A stretch of DNA of 20,078 bases from Deltaproteobacteria bacterium (lineage in GTDB: Bacteria; Desulfobacterota; Desulfobacteria; Desulfobacterales; Desulfatibacillaceae): contig JAFDHW010000003.1 in assembly GCA_019308705.1 (NCBI GenBank), forward strand, positions 1 to 20,078, in the 5' to 3' direction. The position numbers were made by a program, and so were the translations under genes. The notes beneath the pieces are model-generated. The model had not been told where the DNA came from. It worked only from the letters and a program-made list of their open reading frames with translations, and did not search any database. This document shows, in pieces, positions 7,514-15,516 of this stretch. Position 1 is the stretch's first letter. Each line of letters opens with the position of its first letter.

Positions 7514-8488
7514 GTGAGCATGGAAGACCATAGCCCCCTGCGGGTGGCCCTATTCCTGGACGGACGGCCCGGCCACGAAAAACAGACCCGTGGTGTGCTC
7601 GCCGCCCTTCAGGGCCTGACACCCCTGGAGGTCCGGGAGTACGTCGTGCCCGGCGGCTCGCCGGTGTTCCGGGTGGGTTCGCGGCTCAAGTGGGGCGTCA
7701 CCCTGGGCGGCCGGCTGGCCGGGCGCAAAAACGGGGACGGCGCGGATCTTATCCTGGGCACGGGCTCGGCGGTGCACGCGCCCATGCTCCTTTACCGCAA
7801 ACGCGCCGGGGGCAGGGCGGTGACCTGCATGACCCCGGATTACCCCTTTTCCCGGCTCATGGATTTGTGCATCGTGCCCGAGCACGACCAGCCCGGAAAG
7901 GCGGACAACGTGTTCACCACTCTGGGCCCTCCCGCGGCCGCGGCCCGTGCGGACGACCACGACCCGGACCGGGGCCTGGTGCTGGTGGGGGGCAGGGACA
8001 GGAAATCCCACGTGTGGGACGACGCCCTGGTCACGGACCAGGTGGTCAAGGCCGTGCGGTCCGCGCCCCGGGTCAAATGGAGCGTCACCACCTCGCCCCG
8101 CACGCCGGCGCGCACGACGGCGCTTTTGGAGCGGGCCGTGGCCGGGGAGAAGAACGCCATGCTGTTTCCCTTTTCCCGCACCCCTCCGGGCTGGGTGGAG
8201 GAGCGCTACGCCAAGAGCGCCTGGTGCTGGGTCACGGCGGACAGCGTGTCCATGCTGTTCGAGGCCCTTTCCGCGGGGTGCCGGGCGGGGATCATCCCCG
8301 TGGAGTGGAAAAATCCGGAATCCCGGGTCGCACGGGCGGTGGATTCCGTGCTCGCAAGGGGGCTCGCCCTGGACTTTGAACGCCGCGCGGAGCTTGTGAA
8401 AAGCTCTTTTTCGCCGCCCGCCCTGAACGAAGCGGAGCGGGCGGCAAGGGAGATACTGGCCCGATGGTGGCCCGGCCGCTTACCGTAA
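7514..8488 (+). CDS. ELM1-family (DUF1022) GT-B-like protein
   Basis: A 324-residue member of the ELM1/DUF1022 family, named after plant mitochondrial-fission protein ELM1 but widespread in bacteria near LPS genes. It begins with the family block LDGRPGHEKQTRGVLAAL. It continues through LILGTGSAVHAP, VGGRDRKSHVWDD and SVTTSPRTPARTT, and ends with the signature VTADSVSMLFEALSAG. The fold resembles GT-B glycosyltransferases, so a sugar-transfer or sugar-nucleotide role in core LPS assembly is a fair inference from its place between lpxK and three glycosyltransferase genes. No activity is assured. The start is GTG 7514, with an AAGG at 7506-7509; ATG 7520 is an alternative two codons on. It overlaps the next gene by 25 bases. 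Confidence 0.8.
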   Translation: MSMEDHSPLRVALFLDGRPGHEKQTRGVLAALQGLTPLEVREYVVPGGSPVFRVGSRLKWGVTLGGRLAGRKNGDGADLILGTGSAVHAPMLLYRKRAGGRAVTCMTPDYPFSRLMDLCIVPEHDQPGKADNVFTTLGPPAAAARADDHDPDRGLVLVGGRDRKSHVWDDALVTDQVVKAVRSAPRVKWSVTTSPRTPARTTALLERAVAGEKNAMLFPFSRTPPGWVEERYAKSAWCWVTADSVSMLFEALSAGCRAGIIPVEWKNPESRVARAVDSVLARGLALDFERRAELVKSSFSPPALNEAERAAREILARWWPGRLP

Positions 8489-9612
8489 TCCAGATGGTTC
8501 CGGGCCTGGACTCCGGGGGCGTGGAGCGCGGCACCCTGGAGATCGGCGCGTACCTGGCCTCCCGGGGTCACCGGTCCATCGTGGTGTCTTCCGGCGGGCG
8601 GCTGGTGCCGGAGCTGGTGGTGGGGGGCTCCCGCCACGTGCGCATGCCCGTGGAGGACCATGGCCCTCGGGCCTTGAGGGCCTTTTCGCCCCTGCGGGAC
8701 CTGGTGCTGACGGAAAAGCCCGACATCCTGCACCTCCGGTCGCGTATGCCCGCGTGGGTGGCCATGGCCGTGCTCGGGTCCCTGCCCGCCCCCACGCGGC
8801 CTAGGGTGGTGACCACGTTCCACGGACTGTACTCCCCCCACCCCGGTTCCGCGGTCATGGCCCGGGGCGAGCGGGTCATCGCCATCTCCCGGTTCATCTA
8901 CCGCCACGTGCGGGAGCGATACCGGGTGCCCCCGGAAAGGCTTGTCATCATCCCCCGGGGGTATGACCCGGAAAAGTTCGACCCCGCCGCGGTGGAGCAT
9001 AGCCGGGTGGAGGCGCTGCAAAGGAAGTGGGGCGTGGACCCGGAAGCGGGGCCGGTGCTCATCATGTGCGGCCGGATCACCCCTATCAAGGGGTGGGAGG
9101 TGTTTCTGGACGCCCTGTCGCTCATCCGGGAGTTTCCGTATACCGCGGTGTGCGTGGGGGACAAGCGGGACAACCCGGACTACGCCGCGCGCCTTCAGGC
9201 CCGGGTGGAGGAGCTGGGCCTTTCCGGCCGGGTGGTGTTTCCCGGCCACTGCCCGGACATGCCCGCGGCCTTTGCCGCGGCGGACATAGCGGTTTCCGCC
9301 TCCGTGCACCCGGAGGCCTTCGGCCGGGTGGCGGTGGAGGCCCAGGCCATGGGCTTGCCCGTGGCGGCCACGGCCCACGGCGGCAGCCTGGAGACGGTGG
9401 TCCACGGCCACACCGGGTGGCTGGTGCCCCCGGGAAACGCTCCTGCCCTGGCCGCGGCCCTGGCCCGGGGCGTGGCCAGGCCCGGGGAGCGAAGGCAACT
9501 GGGTGAAAACGCCCGCGCCCGCGTGGGACGGTTCACCACGGAAAACATGTGCGAAAAGACCCTCGCGGTCTACGAGGAACTGGTTTTGGGAAAGGGCTGT
9601 GCCGGCCGCTGA
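8464..9612 (+). CDS. GT4-family glycosyltransferase (LPS core)
   Basis: A 382-residue GT-B retaining glycosyltransferase of the GT4 type. The N-terminal acceptor domain begins VIQMVPGLDSGGVERGTLE, the usual glycine-rich opening. A linker region with ISRFIYRHV and VIIPRGYDPEKF leads to the donor domain VLIMCGRITPIKGWEVFLDAL. The EX7E motif is HPEAFGRVAVE with Glu284 and Glu292, followed by AMGLPVAATAHGGSLETVVHG. It has no signal peptide or membrane helix, so it is cytoplasmic and peripheral to the inner membrane. It probably adds a hexose or heptose to the growing core; donor and acceptor cannot be read from sequence. The ATG at 8464 lies inside the 3' end of the preceding gene with AAGGGAGA upstream (8446-8453). 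The next gene starts two bases after the stop. Confidence 0.88.
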   Translation: MVARPLTVIQMVPGLDSGGVERGTLEIGAYLASRGHRSIVVSSGGRLVPELVVGGSRHVRMPVEDHGPRALRAFSPLRDLVLTEKPDILHLRSRMPAWVAMAVLGSLPAPTRPRVVTTFHGLYSPHPGSAVMARGERVIAISRFIYRHVRERYRVPPERLVIIPRGYDPEKFDPAAVEHSRVEALQRKWGVDPEAGPVLIMCGRITPIKGWEVFLDALSLIREFPYTAVCVGDKRDNPDYAARLQARVEELGLSGRVVFPGHCPDMPAAFAAADIAVSASVHPEAFGRVAVEAQAMGLPVAATAHGGSLETVVHGHTGWLVPPGNAPALAAALARGVARPGERRQLGENARARVGRFTTENMCEKTLAVYEELVLGKGCAGR

Positions 9613-9613
9613 C

Positions 9614-10615
9614 ATGAAACGGGTTTTGATCATCAAGACGTCCGCGCTGGGCGACATCGCCATGGCCGCGCCCCACGTGGAGGTCATCTGCGAACACCAC
9701 CGGGCCGATGAGGTGTACCTCCTCACCGGCCCGGGCGGCGTGGACTTGTTTTACGACCATCCCAAGGCAAAGACCGTGCTTTTGGACGACTCCAGGGTCC
9801 TGGGAGAGACCAGCCTGTGGGGCCGGGTGCGGTGGATGCGGAAAACCGGTTTCGACGTGGTGTACGACCTCCAGGGCAACCGGACCAGCCGCCGGCTGGT
9901 GCGGTGGGGCCGGCCCAAGGTTTCCGTGGGCACCCAGCCCGAGCCGGTCTACGACCTGCACCCACCGGACCACTACCTCCAGTCCACCCAGAAGAACGTG
10001 TTCGACCGGCTGAACGAGACCTTGGCGGCCGGGGGGGTGGCCCCGGCGGAGGGGAAATCGGGGTTCGCGGTTTGCCCGGGCAAACGCGCCGCCGTGGACC
10101 GGTGGCTGGCCGCCCGGGTGGGAGACCGGCCCATGGCGGTATTCCACGCGGGCAGCGCGGGGGGATGGACCTCCAAGCGCTGGCCCCGGGAGAACTGGCT
10201 GGCCCTGGCGAAGATGCTGGACGCCGCGGGCCTTGCCTGCGTGTGGGTGGGGTCGGGTCCGGACGCGGAGTGGAACCGTTTTTTGGCGGGCCGGGTGGGC
10301 GTGGACGCCACCAACCGGTTTTCACCGGTCCAGGTATATGATCTGGCATCCAGGGCGCGGTTCGGCGTGGCGTCGGATTCCGCGCCCATGCACCTTTTCG
10401 CGGCGGCGGGGATTCCCGTGTTCGCCTTTTTCGGCCCCACCTCGCCGGTGCGGAGCCACGCTCTGAACCAGGGGAACAGGACCATGACCCATCCCGTGCC
10501 CTGCAGCCCCTGCTATCTGCCCCATTGCCCGGGCAACAAGGGACACGCCTGCCTGGCGGGCATCGGTCCCGAGGCGGTCCTTTCGCGCATCCGGGCCGAG
10601 GTGGCCATACCCTAG
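9614..10615 (+). CDS. GT9-family ADP-heptose:LPS heptosyltransferase
   Basis: A 333-residue GT9 heptosyltransferase (WaaC/WaaF/WaaQ group), which transfers L-glycero-D-manno-heptose from ADP-heptose to Kdo or heptose of the inner core. The opening VLIIKTSALGDIAMAAP is the acceptor-side signature. VYDLQGNRTSRRL follows, then the donor-side stretch AVFHAGSAGGWTSKRWPRENW. ASDSAPMHLFAAAGIPVFAFFGPTSP is the conserved ADP-heptose-binding block. A C-terminal cysteine cluster CSPCYLPHCPGNKGHACL, typical of WaaF-like enzymes, is present. The start ATG 9614 is two bases after the previous stop; longer in-frame starts would run back through that gene and are not supported. Which heptose it adds is unclear, and no second heptosyltransferase is in the window. 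Confidence 0.88.
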   Translation: MKRVLIIKTSALGDIAMAAPHVEVICEHHRADEVYLLTGPGGVDLFYDHPKAKTVLLDDSRVLGETSLWGRVRWMRKTGFDVVYDLQGNRTSRRLVRWGRPKVSVGTQPEPVYDLHPPDHYLQSTQKNVFDRLNETLAAGGVAPAEGKSGFAVCPGKRAAVDRWLAARVGDRPMAVFHAGSAGGWTSKRWPRENWLALAKMLDAAGLACVWVGSGPDAEWNRFLAGRVGVDATNRFSPVQVYDLASRARFGVASDSAPMHLFAAAGIPVFAFFGPTSPVRSHALNQGNRTMTHPVPCSPCYLPHCPGNKGHACLAGIGPEAVLSRIRAEVAIP

Positions 10616-10650
10616 GGCCGGACGGGAAAACCCATCGCATTTTGCCGACC

Positions 10651-11754
10651 ATGAAAACCGGAAAATACCAGGCCCCCACCCAAGCCGTGCGGCCGAGGGT
10701 GCTGTGGTGGGGGAGGGGAGATGCGGATTACTCCCGGAACCAGGTGGTGATGTCCCTGTTTTCCCGCCTGGGGTGGGAGCTGGATTTTTTCCGTCCCGCC
10801 TACAGCCGGACCGGGGGGCTGGAGGCGCACCTGGTGCGGCCCGCCCGGCCGAACCTGGTGTGGGTTCCCTGTTTCCGTCAGGCGGACATCGCCCCGGCGG
10901 CCCGGTGGGCGAGGCGGTGGGGCGTGCCCCTGGTGGCCGACCCCTTGATTTCCTCCTTCCAGAAGGAGGCGGAGGAACGGGAAAAGTACGACCCGGAAAG
11001 CCCCCGGGCGAAAAAGCGCCTGCAGTGGGAGTCTTCCGTGCTCAACAAGGCCGGCGTGGTGGTGGCGGACACCCCGGCCCACGCCCGGTACTTCTTCGAA
11101 ACCCTGGGGGTGCCCAAGGACCGGCTGGCCGTGCTTTTCGTGGGGGCCCAGGAGGAGATTTTCACCCACCGGCCCATGGATTCGCCGCCCAAGCCGCCCT
11201 TCGAGGTGTTTTTTTACGGGAGCTTTTTGGCGCTCCAGGGGCCGGAGGTCATCGTGGAAGCGGCCCGGCTCTCCCGGAATCTTCCCGCGGTGTGGACCCT
11301 GCTCGGCCGGGGAGACCTCCTGGACCGCTGCCGGTCCCTGGCCCAGGGACTGAACAACGTCCGGTTCGAGCCCTGGATCGCCTACCGGGAGCTTCCCGCG
11401 CGTATCGCCCGCGCCGACGTGGTTTTGGGCATATTCGGCGCCACCCACAAGGCGGACATGGTCATCCCCAACAAGGTGTACCAGTCCATGGCCGTGGGCA
11501 GGCCCCTGGTCACCCGCCGGGCCGAAGCTTTCGCCGGCATCGCGGAGGGCGACCCCGCCGTGTGCTGGGTGGCTCCCGGGAACCCCGCGTCCCTGGCCGA
11601 GGCCGTGGCCGGCCTGCTGTCCGATCCGGAATCCCTGCCGGAAAAGGGGCGGGCCGTGCGGGACCTCTATGACCGGTGCTTCGCCGCGCCGGTGCTCCTC
11701 GAGCAGCTGTCCGCCATCCTGGAGAAGACCGCGGCCGAGAGGGGAAAACCATGA
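10651..11754 (+). CDS. GT-B glycosyltransferase, probable LPS core
   Basis: A 367-residue protein with the layout of a GT1/GT4-type glycosyltransferase. The N-terminal domain starts VLWWGRGDADYSRNQVVMSLF. The middle holds VVVADTPAHARYFFETLGVP, and the donor domain FEVFFYGSFLALQGPEVIVEAA is followed by LLGRGDLLDRC. The late block GIFGATHKADMVIPNKVYQSMAVGRPLVTR corresponds to the sugar-nucleotide site; a classical EX7E pair is not obvious. It is cytoplasmic with no membrane helices. It lies 35 bases after the heptosyltransferase gene and overlaps the ligase-like gene by ATGA, so it probably modifies the core before ligation. ATG 10651 lacks a good ribosome site, and GTG 10687 is an alternative start. 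Substrate unknown. Confidence 0.78.
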   Translation: MKTGKYQAPTQAVRPRVLWWGRGDADYSRNQVVMSLFSRLGWELDFFRPAYSRTGGLEAHLVRPARPNLVWVPCFRQADIAPAARWARRWGVPLVADPLISSFQKEAEEREKYDPESPRAKKRLQWESSVLNKAGVVVADTPAHARYFFETLGVPKDRLAVLFVGAQEEIFTHRPMDSPPKPPFEVFFYGSFLALQGPEVIVEAARLSRNLPAVWTLLGRGDLLDRCRSLAQGLNNVRFEPWIAYRELPARIARADVVLGIFGATHKADMVIPNKVYQSMAVGRPLVTRRAEAFAGIAEGDPAVCWVAPGNPASLAEAVAGLLSDPESLPEKGRAVRDLYDRCFAAPVLLEQLSAILEKTAAERGKP

Positions 11755-12989
11755 ATGAAAAACGGCGGAAGGCGGCGGGAGTATGCGACCGGGTGGTCGC
11801 CTGGTCCGCGGCCCTGGTGCCGGTGGGGGTGGTCCTGGGCAACGTGGGTTACGAGGGCACGGTGGCCCTGGCCGTGACGGCCTTTTTGGTGCGGTGCGCC
11901 ATTGTGCGCAAAAACCCTCTTTCCCCGGTGGCCTCCGAACCGGCCCTTTTCGCCTGGGGCCTGTGGGTGGCGGCGGTGATCGCCGCCGTGCTGGTCAAGG
12001 GGCCCGGGTCCAAGGGCATGGGGCACGACCTGGCCCTGGTCCGCTACCTGCTGTTCATCGCCGCGGTGGTGGACGTAAACCGCAGAAAACCCCTGTTTTC
12101 CATGATGGCCTGGGGCCTGGCCGGCGCCGTGGTTCTGGGCGTGGTGAACACCGTGGCCGCCTACGCCTTTGGCCAGGACCTGGTGGGCCACGAGCTTTCC
12201 CGGTATACGGGCAAGCAGCAGGAAGCCAACCGGCTGGCCTCCATCGCCCCCTACGCCGCGCCCTTTTTCCTGGGCTGGGCCGCGGTCGCGGGCGGGGACA
12301 GGCGCTGGCTGCGCGCCCTTTGCCTGGGCCTGGCCGCCCTGGCCGTGGGCCAGCTCGTCCAGACCCGGATCCGCACCGCCCTGGCGGGCGCCGTGGCGGG
12401 CATGGCCATGGCGGCCGGCTGGCTCTTTTTCCGGGACCCCCGCAAAAGGACCCTGCTGGTGGTGGGTTCCGCGGCGGTGATCCTGATCCTCGCCATCGGC
12501 GGGGCCCTCTGGGCGGAGGAGGGCATGACCGAACTCTCCGCCATGAAGAACCGGATCTACATCTGGAAGGTGTCTTCCCTGGTATACCGGGACAACCCGG
12601 TTTTCGGGTCCGGGGTGTCCGCCTTTCGGGATGCTTACGAGAAGGCGGTTGATACCGGCAAGGTGGATCCCTCCCGGGCCACCTGGGGAAAACAGAAGTT
12701 CCACGCCTACCACGCCCACAACCTGGCCCTCCAGCTTCTGGCCTCCACGGGCCTTTTCGGGTTTTTGACCTTTGGCGCCTTTTTCGTGTTGGCCAGCAGG
12801 CGCGCCCTGGCCAACGCCCGCGGCCGCGGGACCGGCCTGGCCGCCTGGCCGGTGGTGGTCCTCGTGCTGGGGCTTACGGGGTTCAACGTCTATTCAAGCT
12901 GCTACCAATCGGTCCTGGCCTTTTTCACGGCCATGGTGCTCCTGGGCCCGGGGACCGCCGGAGTCTCGCGTGAAAAGGAAACTGCGTAA
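11751..12989 (+). CDS. O-antigen ligase-like membrane protein (WaaL/Wzy_C family)
   Basis: A 412-residue polytopic inner-membrane protein of the O-antigen ligase/polymerase (Wzy_C, WaaL) superfamily. Roughly ten or more hydrophobic helices span the sequence. A longer extracytoplasmic loop around residues 260-325 carries the family feature KFHAYHAHNLALQLLASTG with His321 and His323, matching the catalytic H-[NSQ]-x9-G motif of WaaL. Ligases of this group transfer undecaprenyl-linked glycan to the lipid A core on the periplasmic face. Its place at the end of a core-glycosyltransferase run supports a ligase more than a polymerase, but the two are hard to separate by sequence. ATG 11751 overlaps the previous stop (ATGA) and follows GAGAGGGG. 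It overlaps the next gene by 20 bases. Confidence 0.8.
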   Translation: MNEKRRKAAGVCDRVVAWSAALVPVGVVLGNVGYEGTVALAVTAFLVRCAIVRKNPLSPVASEPALFAWGLWVAAVIAAVLVKGPGSKGMGHDLALVRYLLFIAAVVDVNRRKPLFSMMAWGLAGAVVLGVVNTVAAYAFGQDLVGHELSRYTGKQQEANRLASIAPYAAPFFLGWAAVAGGDRRWLRALCLGLAALAVGQLVQTRIRTALAGAVAGMAMAAGWLFFRDPRKRTLLVVGSAAVILILAIGGALWAEEGMTELSAMKNRIYIWKVSSLVYRDNPVFGSGVSAFRDAYEKAVDTGKVDPSRATWGKQKFHAYHAHNLALQLLASTGLFGFLTFGAFFVLASRRALANARGRGTGLAAWPVVVLVLGLTGFNVYSSCYQSVLAFFTAMVLLGPGTAGVSREKETA

Positions 12990-13932
12990 CGGGGTGAACG
13001 CCTTTCTGGCCGCGCTCATCGGGCTTTTCTTCCGCCTCCTTTCCCTGGTTCCCCGCCGGTGGATGGCCGCGGCGGCCAAGCCCCTGGGAGACCTGTGGCG
13101 GACCGTCGACCGCCGGCACCGCGGCATAGCGACCAAGAACGTTTCCCTGGCCTACCGCCTGCCCGAGGACGACCCCTTTGTGCGGTCCACGGTCAAGCAG
13201 TGCTTCCGTCACCTGGCCACCGTGGCCCTGGAGTTGGGGTCGCTCTACCGCATCAACGAAAACAACCTGGACGACCACGTGGTCATGCACGGGGTGGAGC
13301 ACCTTAAGGAGGCGTCCGCCCAGGGCAAGGGGGTGCTTTTTTTGACCGGCCACTACGGAAACTGGGAGATCATGGCCCTGGCCGCGGGCGCCTGCCTGGG
13401 CGTTCCCCTGCACATCACCGCCCGGCCCCTGGACTTCGTCCCCCTGGATATCTGGCTCGCCCGCATGCGCGAGCGCACGGGAAACACCCTGGTGGACAAG
13501 AACCGCGCCGCCGCCAAAATAGCCGCCCTTCTCCGGAAAAACGGCAACGTGGCCATCATGCTCGACCAGAACGCCTCCTGGTACGACGGGGTCTACATCC
13601 CCTTTTTCGGCCGGGTCGCCTGCACCAACAAGGGAATGGCCCTGTTCGCCCTGCGCACGGGCGCGGCGGTGGTGCCCGCTTTTTCCCGCCGCAGGCCGGA
13701 CGGCCGTTACGACGTGGAAATCCATCCGCCCCTCTACGTGGAGCGCACCGGCGACCTCAAGGCCGACGTGGTGCGGGAAACCGAACGCTTCACCCGGGTC
13801 ATCGAAGAGGAGGTGCGCAAGGACCCGTCGCAGTGGATGTGGGTCCACCGCCGCTGGCGCATCAAGGGCATCCCCGAGCACGTGCGCAGGCGGATGGACC
13901 TTCCCCCCGGCTTCGTGGAAACCGAGATCTGA
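12970..13932 (+). CDS. Lipid A biosynthesis acyltransferase (LpxL/HtrB family)
   Basis: A 320-residue late lipid A acyltransferase, which moves a fatty acyl chain from acyl-ACP to a hydroxyl of Kdo-lipid A at the inner membrane. A membrane anchor (about residues 9-28) precedes the catalytic HX4(D/E) motif in LTGHYGNWE (His128, Glu133). ITARPLDF, RERTGNTLVDKN, VAIMLDQNAS with FFGR, and DPSQWMWVHRRWR at the C-terminus are all family blocks. The GTG at 12970, with GGAG at 12959-12962, lies within the ligase-like gene; GTG 12994 is a possible later start. Acyl chain and position (LpxL versus LpxM) cannot be told. It is the last gene of the plus-strand envelope cluster, and its stop is four bases from the convergent gene's stop. 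Confidence 0.88.
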   Translation: MKRKLRNGVNAFLAALIGLFFRLLSLVPRRWMAAAAKPLGDLWRTVDRRHRGIATKNVSLAYRLPEDDPFVRSTVKQCFRHLATVALELGSLYRINENNLDDHVVMHGVEHLKEASAQGKGVLFLTGHYGNWEIMALAAGACLGVPLHITARPLDFVPLDIWLARMRERTGNTLVDKNRAAAKIAALLRKNGNVAIMLDQNASWYDGVYIPFFGRVACTNKGMALFALRTGAAVVPAFSRRRPDGRYDVEIHPPLYVERTGDLKADVVRETERFTRVIEEEVRKDPSQWMWVHRRWRIKGIPEHVRRRMDLPPGFVETEI

Positions 13933-13936
13933 GCGG

Positions 13937-14710
13937 CTACCCCGTAAAGGAGAATCCGGCGTACACGGGAAAATGGTCCGAAGGGTACTTGCCGCCGAAG
14001 TCGTCGTGGAGGATCTCACAGCGGGTGCAGGCAAGGGGGCCCCGGTAGAGGATCCAATCGATGCGGCCGGTGCTCTGGTTGGGGATGCCGGTGAACCCGT
14101 GGTGGGTGGGGGCGAAGGAGCCTTCAAAGGGATCGATGAAGGGCGGCCCGGGCTCGCCGGGTTCCTTGCCCGTGAGGATGCGGTGGCAGGGCTGGTCCGG
14201 CCGGGCGTTGAAGTCCCCGGCGAGGATGGCGGGCCGGCCGGCGAACCGGGCAAGGCGGGAGAGGATCAGCCGCACGCTTTTGACCCGCACCTTCGTGGAA
14301 AAGTCCAGGTGGGTGTCCGCCACCACGAGCTGCCTGCCGCCACGGGAGAAAACCGCCGCCGTGCACTGCCGGGGCCATTTGCTCTCCGCGAACCGGGAGG
14401 GGGTGTCCGGGGTGTGGGACAAAAAGAACCGGTCCGATTCCACCAGGTTCCATCTGCGGTGGTAGAAGATGGCGTTGTCCTGCCAGAAGGCGGGAGGGTT
14501 GTGGCGGTGGCCGGTGAACCGGTAGTCCGGAAGCAGCCCGGCCAGGTAGTGGACCTGGAAGTCGTTGGCCTCCTGCACGCAGATGAAGGACGCGGGATGC
14601 CGGTGAAACAGGGCGGAGAGCATGTGTTTTCTGCGGTCCCAGGAGTGGGCCCCGTCCGCCGCCCGGCCGAAGCGCAGGTTTAGGGACATGACAAAGAACG
14701 GCTCCGTCAT
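13937..14710 (-). CDS. Endonuclease/exonuclease/phosphatase family protein
   Basis: A 257-residue metal-dependent phosphoesterase of the EEP (DNase I/exonuclease III/inositol-phosphatase) superfamily. All core residues are visible: Asn11 in MSLNLRF, Glu47 in CVQEAND, His134 in ADTHLDF, Asp166 and Asn168 in LAGDFNARPD, Asp218 in GRIDWI, and Asp245-His246 in SDHFPVYAG. It should hydrolyse phosphodiester or phosphomonoester bonds with Mg2+. The substrate could be nucleic acid, sphingomyelin-like lipid or an inositol phosphate and is not fixed by sequence. There is no signal peptide, so it is probably cytoplasmic. It is the second gene of a two-gene minus-strand unit; its ATG overlaps the stop of the CYTH gene (ATGA), which implies joint expression. 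Confidence 0.88.
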   Translation of the reverse strand: MTEPFFVMSLNLRFGRAADGAHSWDRRKHMLSALFHRHPASFICVQEANDFQVHYLAGLLPDYRFTGHRHNPPAFWQDNAIFYHRRWNLVESDRFFLSHTPDTPSRFAESKWPRQCTAAVFSRGGRQLVVADTHLDFSTKVRVKSVRLILSRLARFAGRPAILAGDFNARPDQPCHRILTGKEPGEPGPPFIDPFEGSFAPTHHGFTGIPNQSTGRIDWILYRGPLACTRCEILHDDFGGKYPSDHFPVYAGFSFTG

Positions 14711-15336
14711 CCCCGGGGCCCCTCCATTCCCCGCAGGGCCGCGGCCGCGCGCAGAAGGTCCTCTTTGCCCAGGCCCTGGAAGTTCTCGAAGGTGGGGTCG
14801 TCAAAGGAAAGGCCGAGGGCGTCCTTGACCACGGAAAAGATCTCCAGGTAGTTTTCGGTGATGCGCGTACCCCAGGCCAGGCCCAGGCGGGCGGCCGTAT
14901 CCCTGATGGCGTCCTTTTCGCCCTCCAGCTCCAAAAAATCGCCAAAGGGCATTTCATCCAAAAGGATCTTGGTGCTGCCGAGGACAAAGGTTTCCCGGTG
15001 CTTTTCATAGGCCCTGGCCGGGAAGAAGCCTATCCCCTTGAGGATCTTTACAGCCTTGGAGTACGAAGACACCGTGACCTCGTGCTCCTCGTGGACCTTG
15101 TAGCCGCCGTCCGGGGCCTTTCTCGGCCCCTTGAAGGTGAGGACCGCGGCGTGGTCCGTGCGAAGGCGGAGCAGGCGGCCGGTTCTTTCCAGGTCCCTGT
15201 CCGGGGTGTCGTAGAGCACGTTTTGTTCGAACACCCGGCCCATGCTTTCCGCCCCCAGGGAAAGGACCCGTTTTCTGGCCTCTTCCTTGTCCCGGAGGAG
15301 AAATTTGACTTCGACTTCCAGGTCTTGTCCGCCCAT
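14707..15336 (-). CDS. CYTH-domain protein (CyaB / thiamine-triphosphatase superfamily)
   Basis: A 209-residue triphosphate-tunnel protein. The diagnostic ExExK motif is at the N-terminus (Glu7, Glu9, Lys11 in LEVEVKF). The tunnel's other charged residues follow in order: GRLLRLR, LTFKGP, HEEHEV, YEKHRETF and LDEMPFGDFLELEG. Relatives hydrolyse triphosphates (thiamine triphosphate, inorganic triphosphate) or, in class IV CyaB, make cAMP. The sequence looks closest to the CyaB-like archaeal/bacterial group, but activity cannot be assigned. The ATG at 15336 is preceded on its strand by GGGAGGG (15346-15340); open sequence continues upstream but lacks CYTH features. It precedes and overlaps the EEP phosphoesterase gene and diverges from sdhCAB. 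Confidence 0.85.
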   Translation of the reverse strand: MGGQDLEVEVKFLLRDKEEARKRVLSLGAESMGRVFEQNVLYDTPDRDLERTGRLLRLRTDHAAVLTFKGPRKAPDGGYKVHEEHEVTVSSYSKAVKILKGIGFFPARAYEKHRETFVLGSTKILLDEMPFGDFLELEGEKDAIRDTAARLGLAWGTRITENYLEIFSVVKDALGLSFDDPTFENFQGLGKEDLLRAAAALRGMEGPRG

Positions 15337-15353
15337 GGTCCCTCCCTTCCCTG

Positions 15354-15383
15354 GATGTAGGCCGCGCGGCCGGGCCGTGTCAA
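15354..15383 (-). promoter_or_regulatory. Candidate sigma-70 promoter for the CYTH-EEP unit
   Basis: On the minus strand a perfect TTGACA (15383-15378) is followed by an 18-base GC-rich spacer and TACATC (15359-15354). A start near 15347 would leave a very short leader containing the GGGAGGG ribosome site of the CYTH gene. The -10 is only a partial match, so this rests mainly on the consensus -35 and position. Confidence 0.4.
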
Positions 15384-15426
15384 CACGGGTTTTGGTCGGG
15401 GTGCGGCAAATTTTCTTGACAGCGGC

Positions 15427-15516
15427 TCCGGCTTTTACCAAGGTTTGCTTTACTTGCCGGAGACAACGCTAGACATCAGCTTGTTTCCGGCTTTTGGTTT
15501 GCGGCTTGCTTGCCGG
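15427..15516 (+). repeat. Imperfect tandem direct repeat in sdhC leader
   Basis: Two copies of a roughly 32-base unit share three blocks in the same order: TCCGGCTTTT (15427-15436; 15486-15495), GGTTTGC (15442-15448; 15496-15502) and CTTGCCGG (15453-15460; 15509-15516). They are about 59 bases apart in the region before sdhC. They could be paired binding sites for a regulator of sdhCAB or a small duplication; nothing in the sequence decides between these. Confidence 0.5.

Noticed and set aside
15416..15421. Consensus TTGACA on the plus strand upstream of sdhC
   Set aside because: No acceptable -10 lies 16-18 bases downstream, so I do not call it the sdhCAB promoter.
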